From Gracilaria gracilis (taxonomy: Eukaryota > Rhodophyta > Florideophyceae > Gracilariales > Gracilariaceae), in NCBI GenBank assembly GCA_030374805.1, contig JARGSG010000119.1, positions 1-64,000 on the forward strand: a stretch of 64,000 nucleotides of DNA. The letters run 5' to 3'. Each line of letters opens with the position of its first letter. The first letter of the stretch is position 1. The translations under genes and the position numbers were made by a program. The notes below the pieces were generated by a model, which saw only the letters and a list, made by a program, of their open reading frames with translations, made no database searches and was not told the origin of the DNA. Below, in pieces: positions 46,101 to 57,339 of the stretch.

Positions 46101-47386
46101 GAATCCCTGATGGTCATACTATTCAGTCTTCTGTAGTCCACACAGAACCGCATACGTGTATCATTCTTCTTCGTGACCAAAACCACAGGGCTGGCCCAGT
46201 CCGCATTTGCTGGTTCTATGAAACCTTCACGGAGCATTCGCTCGACCTCATTGAGCTCAAGCCTACGGGCTTTCGGACCTGCTCGGTAAGGCTGCTGGTA
46301 AATGGGTTTCCAGCCCGGCACCATATCAATACGGTGCTCTGTAGCCTCTATTTGGCCTAACCGGCCCGACCACATGGGTTGAAATTCTTCTAAGAGACCG
46401 AGGATCCGGTTTCGGAGAGCCTGATTCTCCGCACCGATCTGGACTTCCTCTCTCCATTCTCTCACTGGGTCCAGTTCCAATTTGGTATTTGTCGATAACG
46501 GGGGCGCATATGCGGGATATGGCGCATCTACTCCTCCCCCTTCCTTAGAGGTGGCGACCTCGCCCACCTTAGTAGGTGAGACCGTAAAAACCCCTTGTGG
46601 TGCTGGTAATGCAATCCCGATAGTGGTATTCTTGGGTAACTTAACAGTATGATTGCTGAAGTTACTCAAGTACACCTTGAAGGTTTGATTAGGGATATTG
46701 TCAATGATCCCGTTTGCCATCAAGGCGAGATGTCTTTCTGCCAACCTAGGGTGGTTCTGTAGCATCACCAATCCTGGTATTGCGCATGAGACGTTCACTA
46801 CCATCTGGGTCATAGCCGGAATTGAAACCAATTTGGTGAGCTGTATCTTGTTTGAGACCGTTTCGGTGGGTATATTGGACCTCGGCTTTTGACGCCAACC
46901 ATTCTTGGTCTGCGTATTACCCAGTATGGCAATACGACCACCTTGACGGAGAGCGACCGTTCGGGACCCTGACAAAATTGCCTTGACATGTCTGTCAATA
47001 AAGTTGGTCCCGAGGATACAGTCTGTCGCCAGACTATCCACCACAAAGAAATTGAGCTTCACCTTCAAGGTTCCAAGTTGTACCGCAGTGGTCAACATTC
47101 CTCTAAGGGGCAGTGGGCGCTCGTTAGCGTCCACCAATGGGTTGATAGTCGGGGCAGGCCGAATGTTCCGCAAGACCGCATCGGGTATGACGCGAGCGTT
47201 TAGCACATTTGGACCGGCGCCGGTAGAGAGTACACACGCAACGGGAACCTGTAGGTAATTGAGAAAGCTCACTGAAGCATTAACTTTATAGTTATTGTAC
47301 TTCATCAGACACACCACGTTGGGTACATCTGATTCTTCTTCTTCCACCATTAAGGTTTCCCGTTCCGGCATCGACGGGCCTTCCAA
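43182..47386 (-). mobile_element. pol region of the Ty3 chromovirus
   Basis: Part of the element at 37803-50224. In order: aspartic protease region, reverse transcriptase (MRFCVDYRRLNSMT, LVYIDDVIIYS near 45850), RNase H (LDTDASDAQIGFCL), integrase with zinc-binding HHCC and core (VAIDLLGSLPKTTRGYQYII) and, at the C-terminal end, a chromodomain (FPVERLVGHRR, YTVRWYGWG, TAEPHSAIPHHF near 43330-43230). The chromodomain places it with the chromoviruses, whose integrase is steered to marked chromatin. Confidence 0.9.
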
Positions 47387-47406
47387 TTCACGGTTAGGGG
47401 TGGCCC

Positions 47407-49578
47407 CTACGCTAACCGTTCGGTGTTTTCCTGCTCCTCCTGAGCGGGACTGTCCTTCTCCAGGATTGGTGTGACTTCGACGAGATGAACCTGAGATGGT
47501 AGTGGTTGAGCTTGTGCTCTCTTCCCAGATCCATATAGGTTACGGTGGTTCTGCTGCCTGGCACTGATTAGATGTTCTCGTACCCCTGGGGGTATTTTGT
47601 CACATCGGTTCGCCAGATGGTCTGGCGATAAACAGAGCCAGCAAACCCATCCACCTGTCTGGGGATCACGCATGGCCATAGAGGTAGGTCTCGTAACCGG
47701 ATTGGTCGGTGCTGTAGCGTATGAGGATGCTTGCGAAACACCCGTTGAGGTTTGTTGAGTGCTCGCCGCACTTGGTGGCGACCTTACCAAAGCTGGTGGT
47801 ACTGTCGACGACCAATTACCAATAGAGGTGGCTCGTGACTGAGCCTGCGGCGCAGTCACGAGATGAACCGCCATCCCTGTTGGTACGCGGATGAGCGAAT
47901 CACCCTCAGAGGTAGTGCTTTCTTCTAGCTCCAATACTGACCGTTTCGGTTTAGCCTTTGAGGTAGGGGGCGCCAACGGCTTCTTTCCATGACGGAGAGT
48001 GTCGCCGAGCCCCTGGGCATAACGGGCAAGCCCATTATAGTCCACCTTACGGTTCTTCGCCAGGTAGTTGCGTACCTGGGAACGGATCGCTTTGTCGACA
48101 TTGTCGGCAAAGAGCGACTTTAACCTACTAGTGGTAAAAACATTACCGCATCGGGTGGCCAGATTCCAAAGGCCCAACGAGAATTCCATTTCGGTCTGGC
48201 TAGAGCGCTGGCGATATGCCTGCACCTCAGCGTAACCTTCTTGGATAACCTCATCGGTAGCGTAAGTTTCCAGCATGAAATTAACCACTTCTGGGTACGT
48301 CTCTAACATCTCCGTTCCCTCTTCATCAACCGCCAGGGTATTTCCACGAAGCCTGCCTTGCAGCAAGTGGTAAGCTTGACCTTTAAGGTAAAACTGGAAT
48401 AACCACATGGCAGCACCTTCGGAAAAACCATTTTGGTCACATGCAATCTTGAACTTCTGCAGAAACTCAATTACCGCAATGGGATCATCACCTGTGAAGG
48501 TAGTATCACCCATCTGGAAGCTGAGCTTCTTGTGGTGCTTGGTGATCTTCTGCGCAACCTCTTGGTTGTAGGCAGAGGATCGGTTTCTCAACCGATATGA
48601 CCTATAATCAACCGCTTTGGTGAACATGTCGTTCAGCGGCTGACGCACCTCTAGGGTTGTATCGGTGTCCGAATCCGAGTCGGACGGCTCGTACCGTTTC
48701 TTCTTACCTTTACGGTTTCTCTTTGACGACTTCTTCGTCAACCGGTTCGGTTTCTTCTTGCGTCTACCTTTACGGTCATCATCCGACGATGAACCAGTGT
48801 CGGTATCGGAGCTCGAGGAATCGGGGTCAGAGTCGTAGCCGCGACTCTTTCCCTTTTTCCTCCTCCTTTCTTTACCCTTGCGGTTTCTTCTCCGTCGCCC
48901 CTCTTCCGGGTCAGACGAATCGTCCTCAGGTCCACCAGCCTTGGTGTCCTTTTGAATGTTACCTCCAATGGGTAGGAAGTACACGTCTCGAGGGCCCATC
49001 TCTATATGACCCTCTTGACCTTGCCTTAAACCTTGTAGGTACGCACTATCGGCCGGAATTGGCTTGATTGGTGCGGAAGAACCTGCAGGAATCCCTTGTG
49101 GTATGCGAGTAACCATATTCACCCCAGGGGTTTTTGTTTCCGCCATTCCTTCAGAAACCCAAAGGTCTTGAACCACTCGGTAGATATGCTCCCGGGCACC
49201 CGTTAAGAGGTATGTTTCAACCAATTTAGGTATGCGCTCAGAGAGCTCGTGCACGGCTCGATCAACCACCAAGCGGGTAACGGCGTCCATATCCATAGAG
49301 GTCATAGCTTCATTAACCGTAGCGGTAAAAAGAGCTTTCGCTCGATCTTCCATTTGGGGCCAAAGGTCCTCAACCGTTGTCGGCAAATCCTTATTAGGTT
49401 CAGGAGCCGACGGAGGCTGAGAGCCCGTATCCTTTGAGGTTCCGGCCCGAGGTTGCCGAAGCAGCTCCTCGGGATTATCCAGAATGGGTTTGGCGGCCGA
49501 AGCCGCAGCAGAACCCTTGTGACTAGGTGGCGCGTTAGAGCCACGAGTAATCTTTGTAGGTCTTTCCATAGTGACCAA
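47407..49578 (-). mobile_element. gag of the Ty3 chromovirus (723 aa)
   Basis: Part of the element at 37803-50224. Disordered N-terminus, a very basic Lys/Arg and Asp/Ser repeat region (residues about 225-310), the capsid-like helical core with FLQKFKIACDQNGF, and a CCHC knuckle CWLCLSPDHLANRC near residue 660. It is adjacent to pol with a short gap. Confidence 0.85.
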
Positions 49579-49716
49579 TAGTGGTATCCAATTGCTTCGC
49601 GAGTATTCCTACGAAACCAAATAGGTGTGTGAACTTCCAGAATCCTTTCCAAAGTCTTCTGTTCACCAGTAAAGGTACGACAAAAACCAAGAAACTTCTA
49701 GGTCGGGAGCCCAAAA

Positions 49717-50224
49717 TGTCGTACAAATACCGATAAGGGGTGGGGTCCGCCTGTTAGAGGGAGCGCGCAAGGGCTCAACCTAAAGGGGAAAAACACACAA
49801 CCAATATGGTAGTAGGGCACCTGAAACCCGCAGGGCAAACGGCGGGGCAACTAGTCTAGACCGTGTAGGTGTACGGTAGTAGACGTCGACGCGCGGTAAA
49901 ACCTGAATAGTAATAGAGTAGCAAGTGACCAAAGATGGTATAGTTACTGCCCTAGTGGTGCCTGACTTTACAATACCCGACGGGGAAGGCGAGGTGCACC
50001 ACAATATATACAAGGTGCACCGACGCCGATCTCCCATGCGGGCATGACGTCATCGGCTGTGTCCATGACCTACTGTCATGGGCCAGCAATGTTAAGCTAA
50101 AGTAAATTAAAAATTAGTAATTAGAAATTATAAAATACAGCGTACCAATTGGGGGCTGTGCAGCCAGCAAGGCGCAGAAGTAGGCCCACGTGGCACCAAC
50201 CCATTGAGGTCTCATTGTACTACA
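49717..50224 (-). repeat. 5' LTR of the Ty3 chromovirus (508 bp)
   Basis: Pairs with 37803-38310. It is followed by TTCTC at 50225-50229, the right target-site duplication. Confidence 0.95.
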
Positions 50225-50610
50225 TTCTCAACCATTATCGCGTTTCGAGAGACAGTTTAGGGGACGAAACGGTGCGAAAGGATATAATGGCACTAACAAC
50301 GACTGTTTCTCAGTTTCTCCGTCGGTGTGTTGCGAGCTCTTCTTGTGATAAGCGCGACGCTTGGAAGAAGGAATGTCTGTTTGAGAACGTTTTTGAGCAG
50401 GACATTGTCGAACAGTTTATGGACTATTTCATGGATTGTTGTGAGAAAAGGACAGTGGCGAAGAAGGTGGAATGCTTATTGTTGATTTGTGAGGCTGCCT
50501 ATGCCAGTCAGGGAAAAAGAAAAGAGTCGAGTTTGAATAGTATGTTATTGTTTCTCGAAATCTTTCTCTACAAGAGGACGAAGATGAGTACCAAAACGGT
50601 CACTATTTAG
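50225..50610 (+). pseudogene. 3' part of the host gene split by the Ty3 insertion
   Basis: This continues, in the same frame, the exon left of the element (ending at 37802): ESVLNHYRVSRDSLGDETVR, then TTTVSQFLRRCVASSSCDKR and helical Cys-containing sequence (EQFMDYFMDCCEKRTVAKK). It ends at the stop at 50610 with a basic C-terminus (LYKRTKMSTKTVTI). No family is recognised. The reading entering from the LTR is an artefact of the LTR end being open. Confidence 0.55.
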
Positions 50611-50817
50611 AAAGTAATGCGAGATGAACCTTCATTTCTCTTAGAGGTCGGGGAATCACACCAATTGTTAAAAACGAATGCCCTGCTATTGAACTATTCG
50701 CTCTAGGTTAAAACCACTTACATACGCTAGCTCTTATGGTGGAGGGTTTATTCGCTTGGAATTGCTGGATGGAAGCGCACCACTGCTGCAATGCACACCC
50801 TTCGATTTAAACACCAT

Positions 50818-51493
50818 GTCTTAACCAGGGCCGTATTTGTGACTGCGGATTTCTCGACCTCAAAAGTCAGTAGTCATGGCATTTTTAAGCCAGTCAGCCA
50901 CTTCAGTCACATGGTAGTCATCAAACTACCATGTTGGTATTTATGACTGAATACAGAGGTTAGTGCTCGAAAACGGCACATTCGTGACTCAGATAGCATA
51001 TTCATAGGCTTTGTGTTTTTATCAAGAAGAGGGCAAGTGGCGGCAACTATATGAAAAGAAAAGATATATCAACTCAAACTCTCGCGGAGTTGTGTGAAAT
51101 ACTTGCCTTACTACAGTAGTACTAACCAAATCGTTCAAGTAAAGGAACAACCTATGTTTGTCAGTTGCAATACAGAGGAGTGTAAGGGATCAATTGGGTA
51201 GCGTGGTGTTCGAAAAACAGTTTAATCAACGTCAGAAAGGTTTATACTGTACTAAGATAAGATCATCACATGATGATCAGACTGTCATCTGCACGCAGAT
51301 GTTTACACGTGCCACATATTCTCTTTACACGTGTAACATGTTTTGGGGGAAATACGATTGTTTACAAGGGGTTTGTTTTCACTGACTACACTGACTGACT
51401 GTTCAGTGAAAGTGGCAGTCAGTCAGTCATTACACGGTAGTCATTCTTTTCTGACACTAGTCAGTCAGTCACAAATACGGGCCTGGTCTTAAC
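50818..51493. mobile_element. 660-bp hAT-type MITE with perfect 8-bp target duplication
   Basis: The left end is CAGGGCCGTATTTGTGACTG (50826). The right end, reverse-complemented, is CAGGCCCGTATTTGTGACTG (to 51485), 20 bp with one mismatch. The flanking GTCTTAAC repeats (50818-50825 and 51486-51493) are identical. The subterminal regions contain many CAGTCAGTC and GTAGTCAT motifs. There is no transposase gene. The CAGGG-type end with an 8-bp duplication is diagnostic of hAT. Confidence 0.92.
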
Positions 51494-52039
51494 GTGACAA
51501 ATGTCCCAAATGACGATTGCCACAACCTTTCTTCTTGAATTTAACCTTCCACAAACATAACTCAGTTGACAATCACCTTCTACGCATCTGCCTCCTCATG
51601 TTCGCTCTCGACCGCCCCTGCGCCACGCTGTGCGCGCGTCGCGGCGTTGTCATGCACAATAGTACAATACCAAGGATTAATGCGCTTCCCTCCGCTAGAC
51701 CTCCTCAACTTACGATATAACAGTTTGTGGTTATTACAGAGGGTATATCCACATACGAAAAGCTACGGATTCCAAAGTTCAGCGTCTCGACGTAAGATCT
51801 CGAGATGGTGGCATCTAGCAAACCTACTTGTTAACTCACACGACTAGTACGCCATTCAACCACAACAGAAACAAGGGCGTGAATCTTCCGCTCGAACCCA
51901 CGATTGTTACCGAATGACATGACGATTCGGAACAGTCTGAAATTGCCTGGCCGGTCTTCATCATAATGAACCGCAACGACATTATCCCCTCTGACGATGG
52001 CTGGTCGTTGAGATGAAGCCGTCAACCCTTCTGCAGTGC
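51494..52039. other. no firmly supported gene
   Basis: A minus frame (52070-51831) reads through part of this region (AIVRGDNVVAVHYDEDRPGN) and might be a gene fragment ending at the palindrome. No family is recognised. Confidence 0.3.
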
Positions 52040-52126
52040 AACAACCAATCAGAGAGCCAGGCCCTAACATTCGTAGTACGAATTTCGTACTACGAATGTT
52101 AGGGCCTGGCTCTCTGATTGGTTGTT
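52040..52126. repeat. perfect 43-bp-arm palindrome with a 1-base centre
   Basis: The left arm AACAACCAATCAGAGAGCC... (52040-52082) and the right arm (52084-52126) are exact reverse complements around one T. Each arm carries a CCAAT box (CCAATCAGAG / CTCTGATTGG) pointing in opposite directions. It may be a bidirectional promoter core, a foldback element or a hairpin assembly artefact. Confidence 0.95.
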
Positions 52127-52262
52127 ACCATGACGCCGGCGACGTCGTGTCGATTCGCCCATTGCCATCGTCAACCAAGTTCATTTTGTATGCGACACAG
52201 GTTTTTTGAGACCGTTTTTGTAAAAGAGACGTTTTTTACGTCTTCAACGATCACAGTGCATC

Positions 52263-52375
52263 TTCCGCACTCACTCTCGCACTCTCACTCTCGCACTCTC
52301 TCTCGCACTCTCTCTCGCACTCTCTGTCACACTCCCGCACTCTCTCACTCTCGGAATCTCTCGGACTCTCACGGG
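52263..52375. repeat. CACTCTC-type microsatellite
   Basis: Irregular repeats of GCACTCTC and ACTCTCT. Confidence 0.85.
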
Positions 52376-52388
52376 CTACTACAACGCG

Positions 52389-52637
52389 ATGTCCACAAGT
52401 GCCGGTGCGAGGCATATATCTTCTATTGTGCAGGACACGGCAAGGATGATCGGTGCTTTGGCGGGTGTGAAAGGCAGGAAAATGCAGGGCACGAAGAGCC
52501 CCGGCACAGGACATGAGTCAACCGAACCGGGAAAGTTTCGTGAGAAGGACTGCGCAACGTCTGCCGGCCAGTCTGCTGCTAAGCCTCATGCTGATTCTGC
52601 AAAGAACGGGTCCTCGGCTGGTTCAAAGAATGCATAA
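52389..52637 (+). CDS. small Ser/Gly/Ala/Lys-rich protein (82 aa), tentative
   Basis: ATG at 52389, TAA at 52635-52637. The first 25 residues could form a helix (ARHISSIVQDTARMIGALAG). The rest is hydrophilic, with Lys, Ser, Gly and Ala. It lies about 260 bases downstream of the CCAAT-box palindrome, which could supply a promoter. No homologue is recognised. A chance frame is possible. Confidence 0.35.
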   Translation: MSTSAGARHISSIVQDTARMIGALAGVKGRKMQGTKSPGTGHESTEPGKFREKDCATSAGQSAAKPHADSAKNGSSAGSKNA

Positions 52638-54171
52638 GTGACTATCAATGTCTATATGACTTGCCGCTTTCTTTACCTGTCCCCTCCATATAAGGGTGCC
52701 AAATCCACAATAAACATAGTTACAGGCTTTGAACTGGCCTTTTACCTTTGTATGTGCTTATGTGCCCATTGCATTGTTGTCTCCTGGCTGCATTGACTAA
52801 GAAGACCGAGCAAAACACAGGTTCGGGACGCATAGCTCAACATATCTTCTTGAAATGGCGCCTTGCAGTTGCTCAAGGCATTCGGATCCACCATGGAATG
52901 AATTGTAGATTCTATCTTCCTCGGTTTATTCTCTTCATCGCATAGCGCGTTCCCTCGCGGCCGACCAGCGTCACGCAAAGCGAGTTGCCGAACGACACGC
53001 GCTGGTAGAGCGTTGTTTGTATATCATCTACGCGCGTACCCCTACGTTGCTGCCTGCCATTCACAACCCAGCTCCGTTTGAAAGCAGCGACGCGTCGGTG
53101 TTCATGCAGATCGGAAAGCCTTCTGAGGCGTATCACGTGCATCAGAAATGCAGGCGGCTCTTCGTGCGGGCGTCGGGCGCTACGGAGCAGCTGGGGAGGT
53201 GCTTTGGCTCGCAGCCGCAGTACGATTGCGACATGTAATAACTCTGACTCAAACGCTGCAGACATGGCTGCAAATCCTCAAAATCCAATCCCAAACAACC
53301 GCCTTTGCGTGTCTCGCCCCCCATGAGCTCCGAGCCCGAAGCGTCTGGTGAGAGACGGCCTCGCTGCGACGCCCGCCGCCGCCGCCGCCGCCGTGAACCA
53401 CGAGCGCAATCGCTTCGTGTGTCAATCTGGTTGACGTTGACCCTACCTAGCCTATTGAGATTCTTCCTCGCCGCAAAGTGAAACTGTCCTTGCTGCGAAG
53501 CTCGCAACGCAACTGCACCACAGGAAAGACAGCATATGTCTTTGATAGAAATGGTCAAGCAATGGCTGTTTTTCGTGATGAAGAAGATGGGTCTTCTTTT
53601 ACTCAGCGCTGTACCGGTCCGGTAACTTCGCACGCTGTTATATAAGGGTACGTGCATCACAAGGTACTGTAAAACCTGCTAAAACCAGTATCGAACGAAC
53701 ATAAGCCATAATGATGCAGGCGTAAGGTGCACTCTTTAATTGAAGATTTTTCTTGTCTGCATCTTACAACTTCCTTTTTTACATTGCTTACTACCCTAGG
53801 TAGGTGTAGCGTTCCTACCCTTGGTAAGCGAAGTGGCCTACCATTAACTGTTAACCTTACGGATTGTGCGTGTGGAAGTAAATTTGTGACGCCACGTGCA
53901 CACGCTATACACCATAGCTCAGCGCGCAGCTCCGCCACCAGGGCCTTCGGTTGTCATCCGGACCCGGAAGTTGTAAAGATTCCTCCTTGCAAGAGCTTAT
54001 GCTTTCAGCAGCTGCGGTCAAGACCCGCCGCTTTCAGCAGCTGCGGTCAAGACCCGCCGCTTTCAGCATAACAAACGAAAGAGCGCCTCTTTAGCGAAGC
54101 TCCCTCCACACTGTGTGCACGTTAAACAAAGGCTCTCTCTCGTTTTTCAAGAGGGCAGTTTTGTTTGCGAT
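52638..54171. other. intergenic with short repeats, no supported gene
   Basis: Several overlapping short frames on both strands, none with a recognisable domain. It contains a (CCG)n run at 53371-53393 and the tandem duplication listed separately. Confidence 0.4.
54001..54067. repeat. 29-bp tandem duplication
   Basis: GCTTTCAGCAGCTGCGGTCA... is present twice exactly (54001-54029 and 54030-54058) plus 9 bases of a third copy, about 100 bp upstream of the kinase gene. Confidence 0.95.
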
Positions 54172-55608
54172 ATGTCATCAGCGCGCTTTGTTGTTGTCCT
54201 TCATCCTCAAACTGGCGCGATTCTTGCTAGGGAGAATTATCAACTACCAAGCATTGACTACGATGGAGACAGCGTTACAAACTTGAGGGAGCTTTGCCAG
54301 AATGTTCAGAAACTGTTATGTATAAGTTTCGGAATATTTTTATTGAGAGCAGAGGGTGAAGACACTAGGAGCTCGGGAGAAGGAAGCACTCTGGATCATC
54401 GAATGAATGTGTTGATCTTTGAAGTTTTGTCGCAAGCAGTTGCCCCAACTCTGCCGGGTTTGCTGTGGGTACCTAAAACTGAGGCTTTGCGTATCTCGTC
54501 GGGGTCAAAAGAGACCTATGTAACGCAATTCCTTCACAAATACCAGCAAAGGGGGCTTTCAAACGCGGAGAACCGTATGTATTCGTACTCTATTCCGGGC
54601 TGGATCACAGAAGCTTCCAACTGGATACGGGAAGAATCCTATTCGCATGGCTTATGCGTATCAGAGATTGAGCAAGTCACTCGGAAGGTTGAAGGATGCA
54701 TAATCCGCACCTTAACGAGATGCGGGTCAATAGTATATTTCAAAGCAATTGGTGCCACGGCATTTGTGGACGAGTTGACTGTCACCGCAAGCATTGCACA
54801 GGTGATGCCCATGTATTTTGACGAACCTCTGAGCGTGGACAAGAATCGGAAGTGGATGCTCATGCGGGATCAAGGACAAAGGTTTGTTAATGGAAATGCC
54901 ATGTCAACCAAAACGAATCGCAATACATTCCGAGCTGTGCTGACAAAGTGGGGGAGCATTCAGCGGGAATCAATCCCACTGATCAGCGATTTCCAAGAGA
55001 AAGGGGTCCAAGTAGTTGGCGGAACTTTCCTTCGTGGCCTGGTTACTGAAATGTTTTCCGATTCTGATTGGACTTCGAAGTGCTACGAAGAAGTGCAGAG
55101 AATGATCGGCAGTGTTCCTGTTTCATTTGACGCAGAAGACACCTTGTTGATAGACCTTCTCTCCGATACTTGTGCACAGCTTTCCCAATATGAGCTTCCA
55201 ATGACGCTCGTTCATGGTGATTTGAACGAAAGTAATATATTATATGAAAAGAATGCGTTTCGTTTCATCGACTTTGCCTCTACCTGTGTATCTTATCCGC
55301 TTCGAGACGCGTACTGGTTTGCTCATGATTGTGGTGTTGAGGAGAGCGACTTGGATTTCTACTTTGAAATTTGGGAACACTATGAAAGCATTGAAAGACT
55401 TCATGAACTGTATGGATTAATAGGAAAGTTCGAATCGGTTATGAGTTGCATATCTCTCTATAGGTGGTTTTGCTCCGTTGAGTATAGCAAGGAGTTATCT
55501 CGAATGGAAGCTTGTAAGTTATTCAGCTTGATGATGATTCACATACATCTGCAAGAACAGGGAAATGATGAAGATGTTCAGAATCTGGCCAATAGCGCAA
55601 ACCTCTAA
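54172..55608 (+). CDS. APH-family (aminoglycoside phosphotransferase-like) kinase
   Basis: A single intact frame of 478 aa from the ATG at 54172. The C-terminal half has the APH/choline-kinase catalytic signature LVHGDLNESNILY (Brenner motif, HGDxxxxN) followed 10 residues later by FRFIDFASTCVSYPLRDAYW (the metal-binding Asp), near residues 345-385. The N-terminal 150 residues are not typical of APH and start with a strand-rich segment RFVVVLHPQTGAILARENYQ. The substrate cannot be told; APH-fold enzymes phosphorylate small molecules such as choline, sugars and antibiotics. The two-part architecture is unusual for a eukaryote and could reflect transfer from bacteria. Confidence 0.75.
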   Translation: MSSARFVVVLHPQTGAILARENYQLPSIDYDGDSVTNLRELCQNVQKLLCISFGIFLLRAEGEDTRSSGEGSTLDHRMNVLIFEVLSQAVAPTLPGLLWVPKTEALRISSGSKETYVTQFLHKYQQRGLSNAENRMYSYSIPGWITEASNWIREESYSHGLCVSEIEQVTRKVEGCIIRTLTRCGSIVYFKAIGATAFVDELTVTASIAQVMPMYFDEPLSVDKNRKWMLMRDQGQRFVNGNAMSTKTNRNTFRAVLTKWGSIQRESIPLISDFQEKGVQVVGGTFLRGLVTEMFSDSDWTSKCYEEVQRMIGSVPVSFDAEDTLLIDLLSDTCAQLSQYELPMTLVHGDLNESNILYEKNAFRFIDFASTCVSYPLRDAYWFAHDCGVEESDLDFYFEIWEHYESIERLHELYGLIGKFESVMSCISLYRWFCSVEYSKELSRMEACKLFSLMMIHIHLQEQGNDEDVQNLANSANL

Positions 55609-55723
55609 CCATATTTCCCCACTAAAGGTTGTCTGTTCATAGAGAACTACCAAGTAGCCTTCGGCTGCGTAGGCCATAGCTTGAAAATGCTTCAGACACA
55701 AGACGATCACTTGCCCTACCCGA

Positions 55724-57286
55724 CTAAAGAAGATATGACAACGTTTCTTTATATTGTGTACAGAATGTTGACAGAGTCTTAAAGTTGAGAGATTCTCCCT
55801 TATTATGCTTGATCAGCCAAACCATAGTAGAGAGCGCCACTGGCATATACTGGGAACTCTCCAACCCCATCTTAACTCCAGGTGAACGACTGTTTTCGCA
55901 AATTCGTGTCAAGTCGGCTTCGTAGAGGATTTCATCCAAGAATGGTCCTACGGGGCTTGAAAGTCGTGACTGGTCTTTCAGAGCGAAGCTTTCGACTTGG
56001 AGGATGGGCTTTTCGACTTCTTTACCATCCGTGTCTGTCATTCCAGGAGCTTTAGAATCTGAAAGTGAGTTCGAAACAAATTCTGATTGTGTGTAGTCTA
56101 TCTTGGCAGCCCACAAACTGATCATACCGTAACTTAGCGACGCCTCAACAAGCTGCCGCGCGTCGTTGCTTTCCTTAAAAGGCTTTTTCGTCCACCATCT
56201 TGCGATCGACGGAATGTCGAGTCTGAGAAGCAGGCGTCGTAGCAGGGGAAAAGAGCGAGTGTGCAGATGTTCTGCGATTCTGCTATTGCGCTGCTGCGGT
56301 TGTAAGTGAGAGCTAAGTACTGTTCGGTAAGTTACCAACGGAACGCTACCTTTAGCAACTGCTGATATGCGTTGGCGCGTACGTAAGCGTATGCAGAGAA
56401 GTGCACATGAGCATGCAGAAAAAAGAGAACGCGATCGACTCAAGCGGCATTGTTTATACGAGATCAAACGAGGGAAAAACTTGTAGAACCCGAACGATAC
56501 AGTCTTATCAGGAAGTACAGGTTGGAGGTGTCGAGGAGGATTACCGAAGCGAAATAGAAGGCTGTGATCCCAAAGCATGAACTAGGATTGTGGGGCTCAC
56601 AAGGCCAGTTCAGCTAACATGGTCTGTGTGTCTATCGTGTCCACAGTTTCACTACCGTCTTCTGGAGCAGAGGTCATCCCTTGGGCGTCGAAGTCAATGT
56701 TGTTTTCCATACACACGTCACATGATTTCTTGTAACTTTGCGAGGTTTGATGTAGGAACAACGATAACAACATTTCTTCATGGAGGGAGACATAGTTCTC
56801 TCGGTCGTGCGCCATCAAGTGGAAAGCAATAGTGACATTCGTGAGAAGCGATGACGTAACGCGAATCAGTGTGTTCTCAATTCCCAAAGATTCTTGGCTT
56901 TCTAGAGTCACAACCAGTTCACTCAACGCCGTAGAAATCTGTTCAAGTTGCTTCCAAATGCCAGCAATAGTGGTCTGAAGGTGGCAGTCACGAATTTGTG
57001 GCTCAGTAAAGGTATCCCCGATGTAGCTCGCGAACTGGAGAATCTCTGAAGTTTTGCATTGGCCTTCTGCTTTGCTGTCTACATTCACGCAGATAAGGCG
57101 GTGATGCAGATACGTTCGCGCAGCTTCTCGTAGCAAAGGGGGAAGTGGAGAGATTGTTAGTTTCATCGCGGTCGGAATCCACGGCATAAAGATATCAAAA
57201 ACAGTGTCTTCTACCCTTCTCGGGGCCTGCAATTCTGAACTAGATACCTCCTCTCCCCACGCCCTTTCAATATCATTTCGCTGCAT
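55724..57286 (-). CDS. two-exon protein of unknown function (507 aa)
   Basis: Start ATG at 57286. A 39-nt phase-2 intron (56600-56562, GTGAGC...CACAG) removes a TGA and joins two long frames exactly in register to the stop at 55724. The N-terminal part is helical (RDCHLQTTIAGIWKQLEQIS, then ALSELVVTLES). The second part has a basic Ser/Arg/Leu/Cys-rich stretch (LSRSRSLFSACSCALLCIRL) and a C-terminal helical region. I do not recognise the family. Its 5' end is 54 bases downstream of the sulfotransferase stop on the same strand. Confidence 0.65.
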
Positions 57287-57339
57287 GTGTTTATTTAATA
57301 TTAAAAACGAAAATGGCGGGGAACGTCTCCTCCCAGTTT

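Larger units (their letters stand above)
37803..50224 (-). mobile_element. near-complete Ty3/gypsy chromovirus with antisense ORF and a nested transposon
   Basis: This element lies on the minus strand. Its 5' LTR is at 49717-50224 and its 3' LTR at 37803-38310, and it is flanked by TTCTC duplications. Going in its direction of transcription it has gag, then protease, reverse transcriptase, RNase H and integrase, then a chromodomain. After these come a nested 869-bp DNA transposon and a long ORF on the opposite strand. A candidate primer-binding site TGGGCTCCCGACC lies just inside the 5' LTR. A purine tract AGGAAGGGGG precedes the 3' LTR. The LTRs differ at about 2% of positions plus two small indels, so the insertion is fairly young. 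It looks nearly whole, with only a few breaks. Confidence 0.93.

Noticed and set aside
50149-50224. Start of the 50149-50610 ORF within the LTR
   Set aside because: The first 25 residues are LTR sequence; the true exon continues from 37802 across the insertion.
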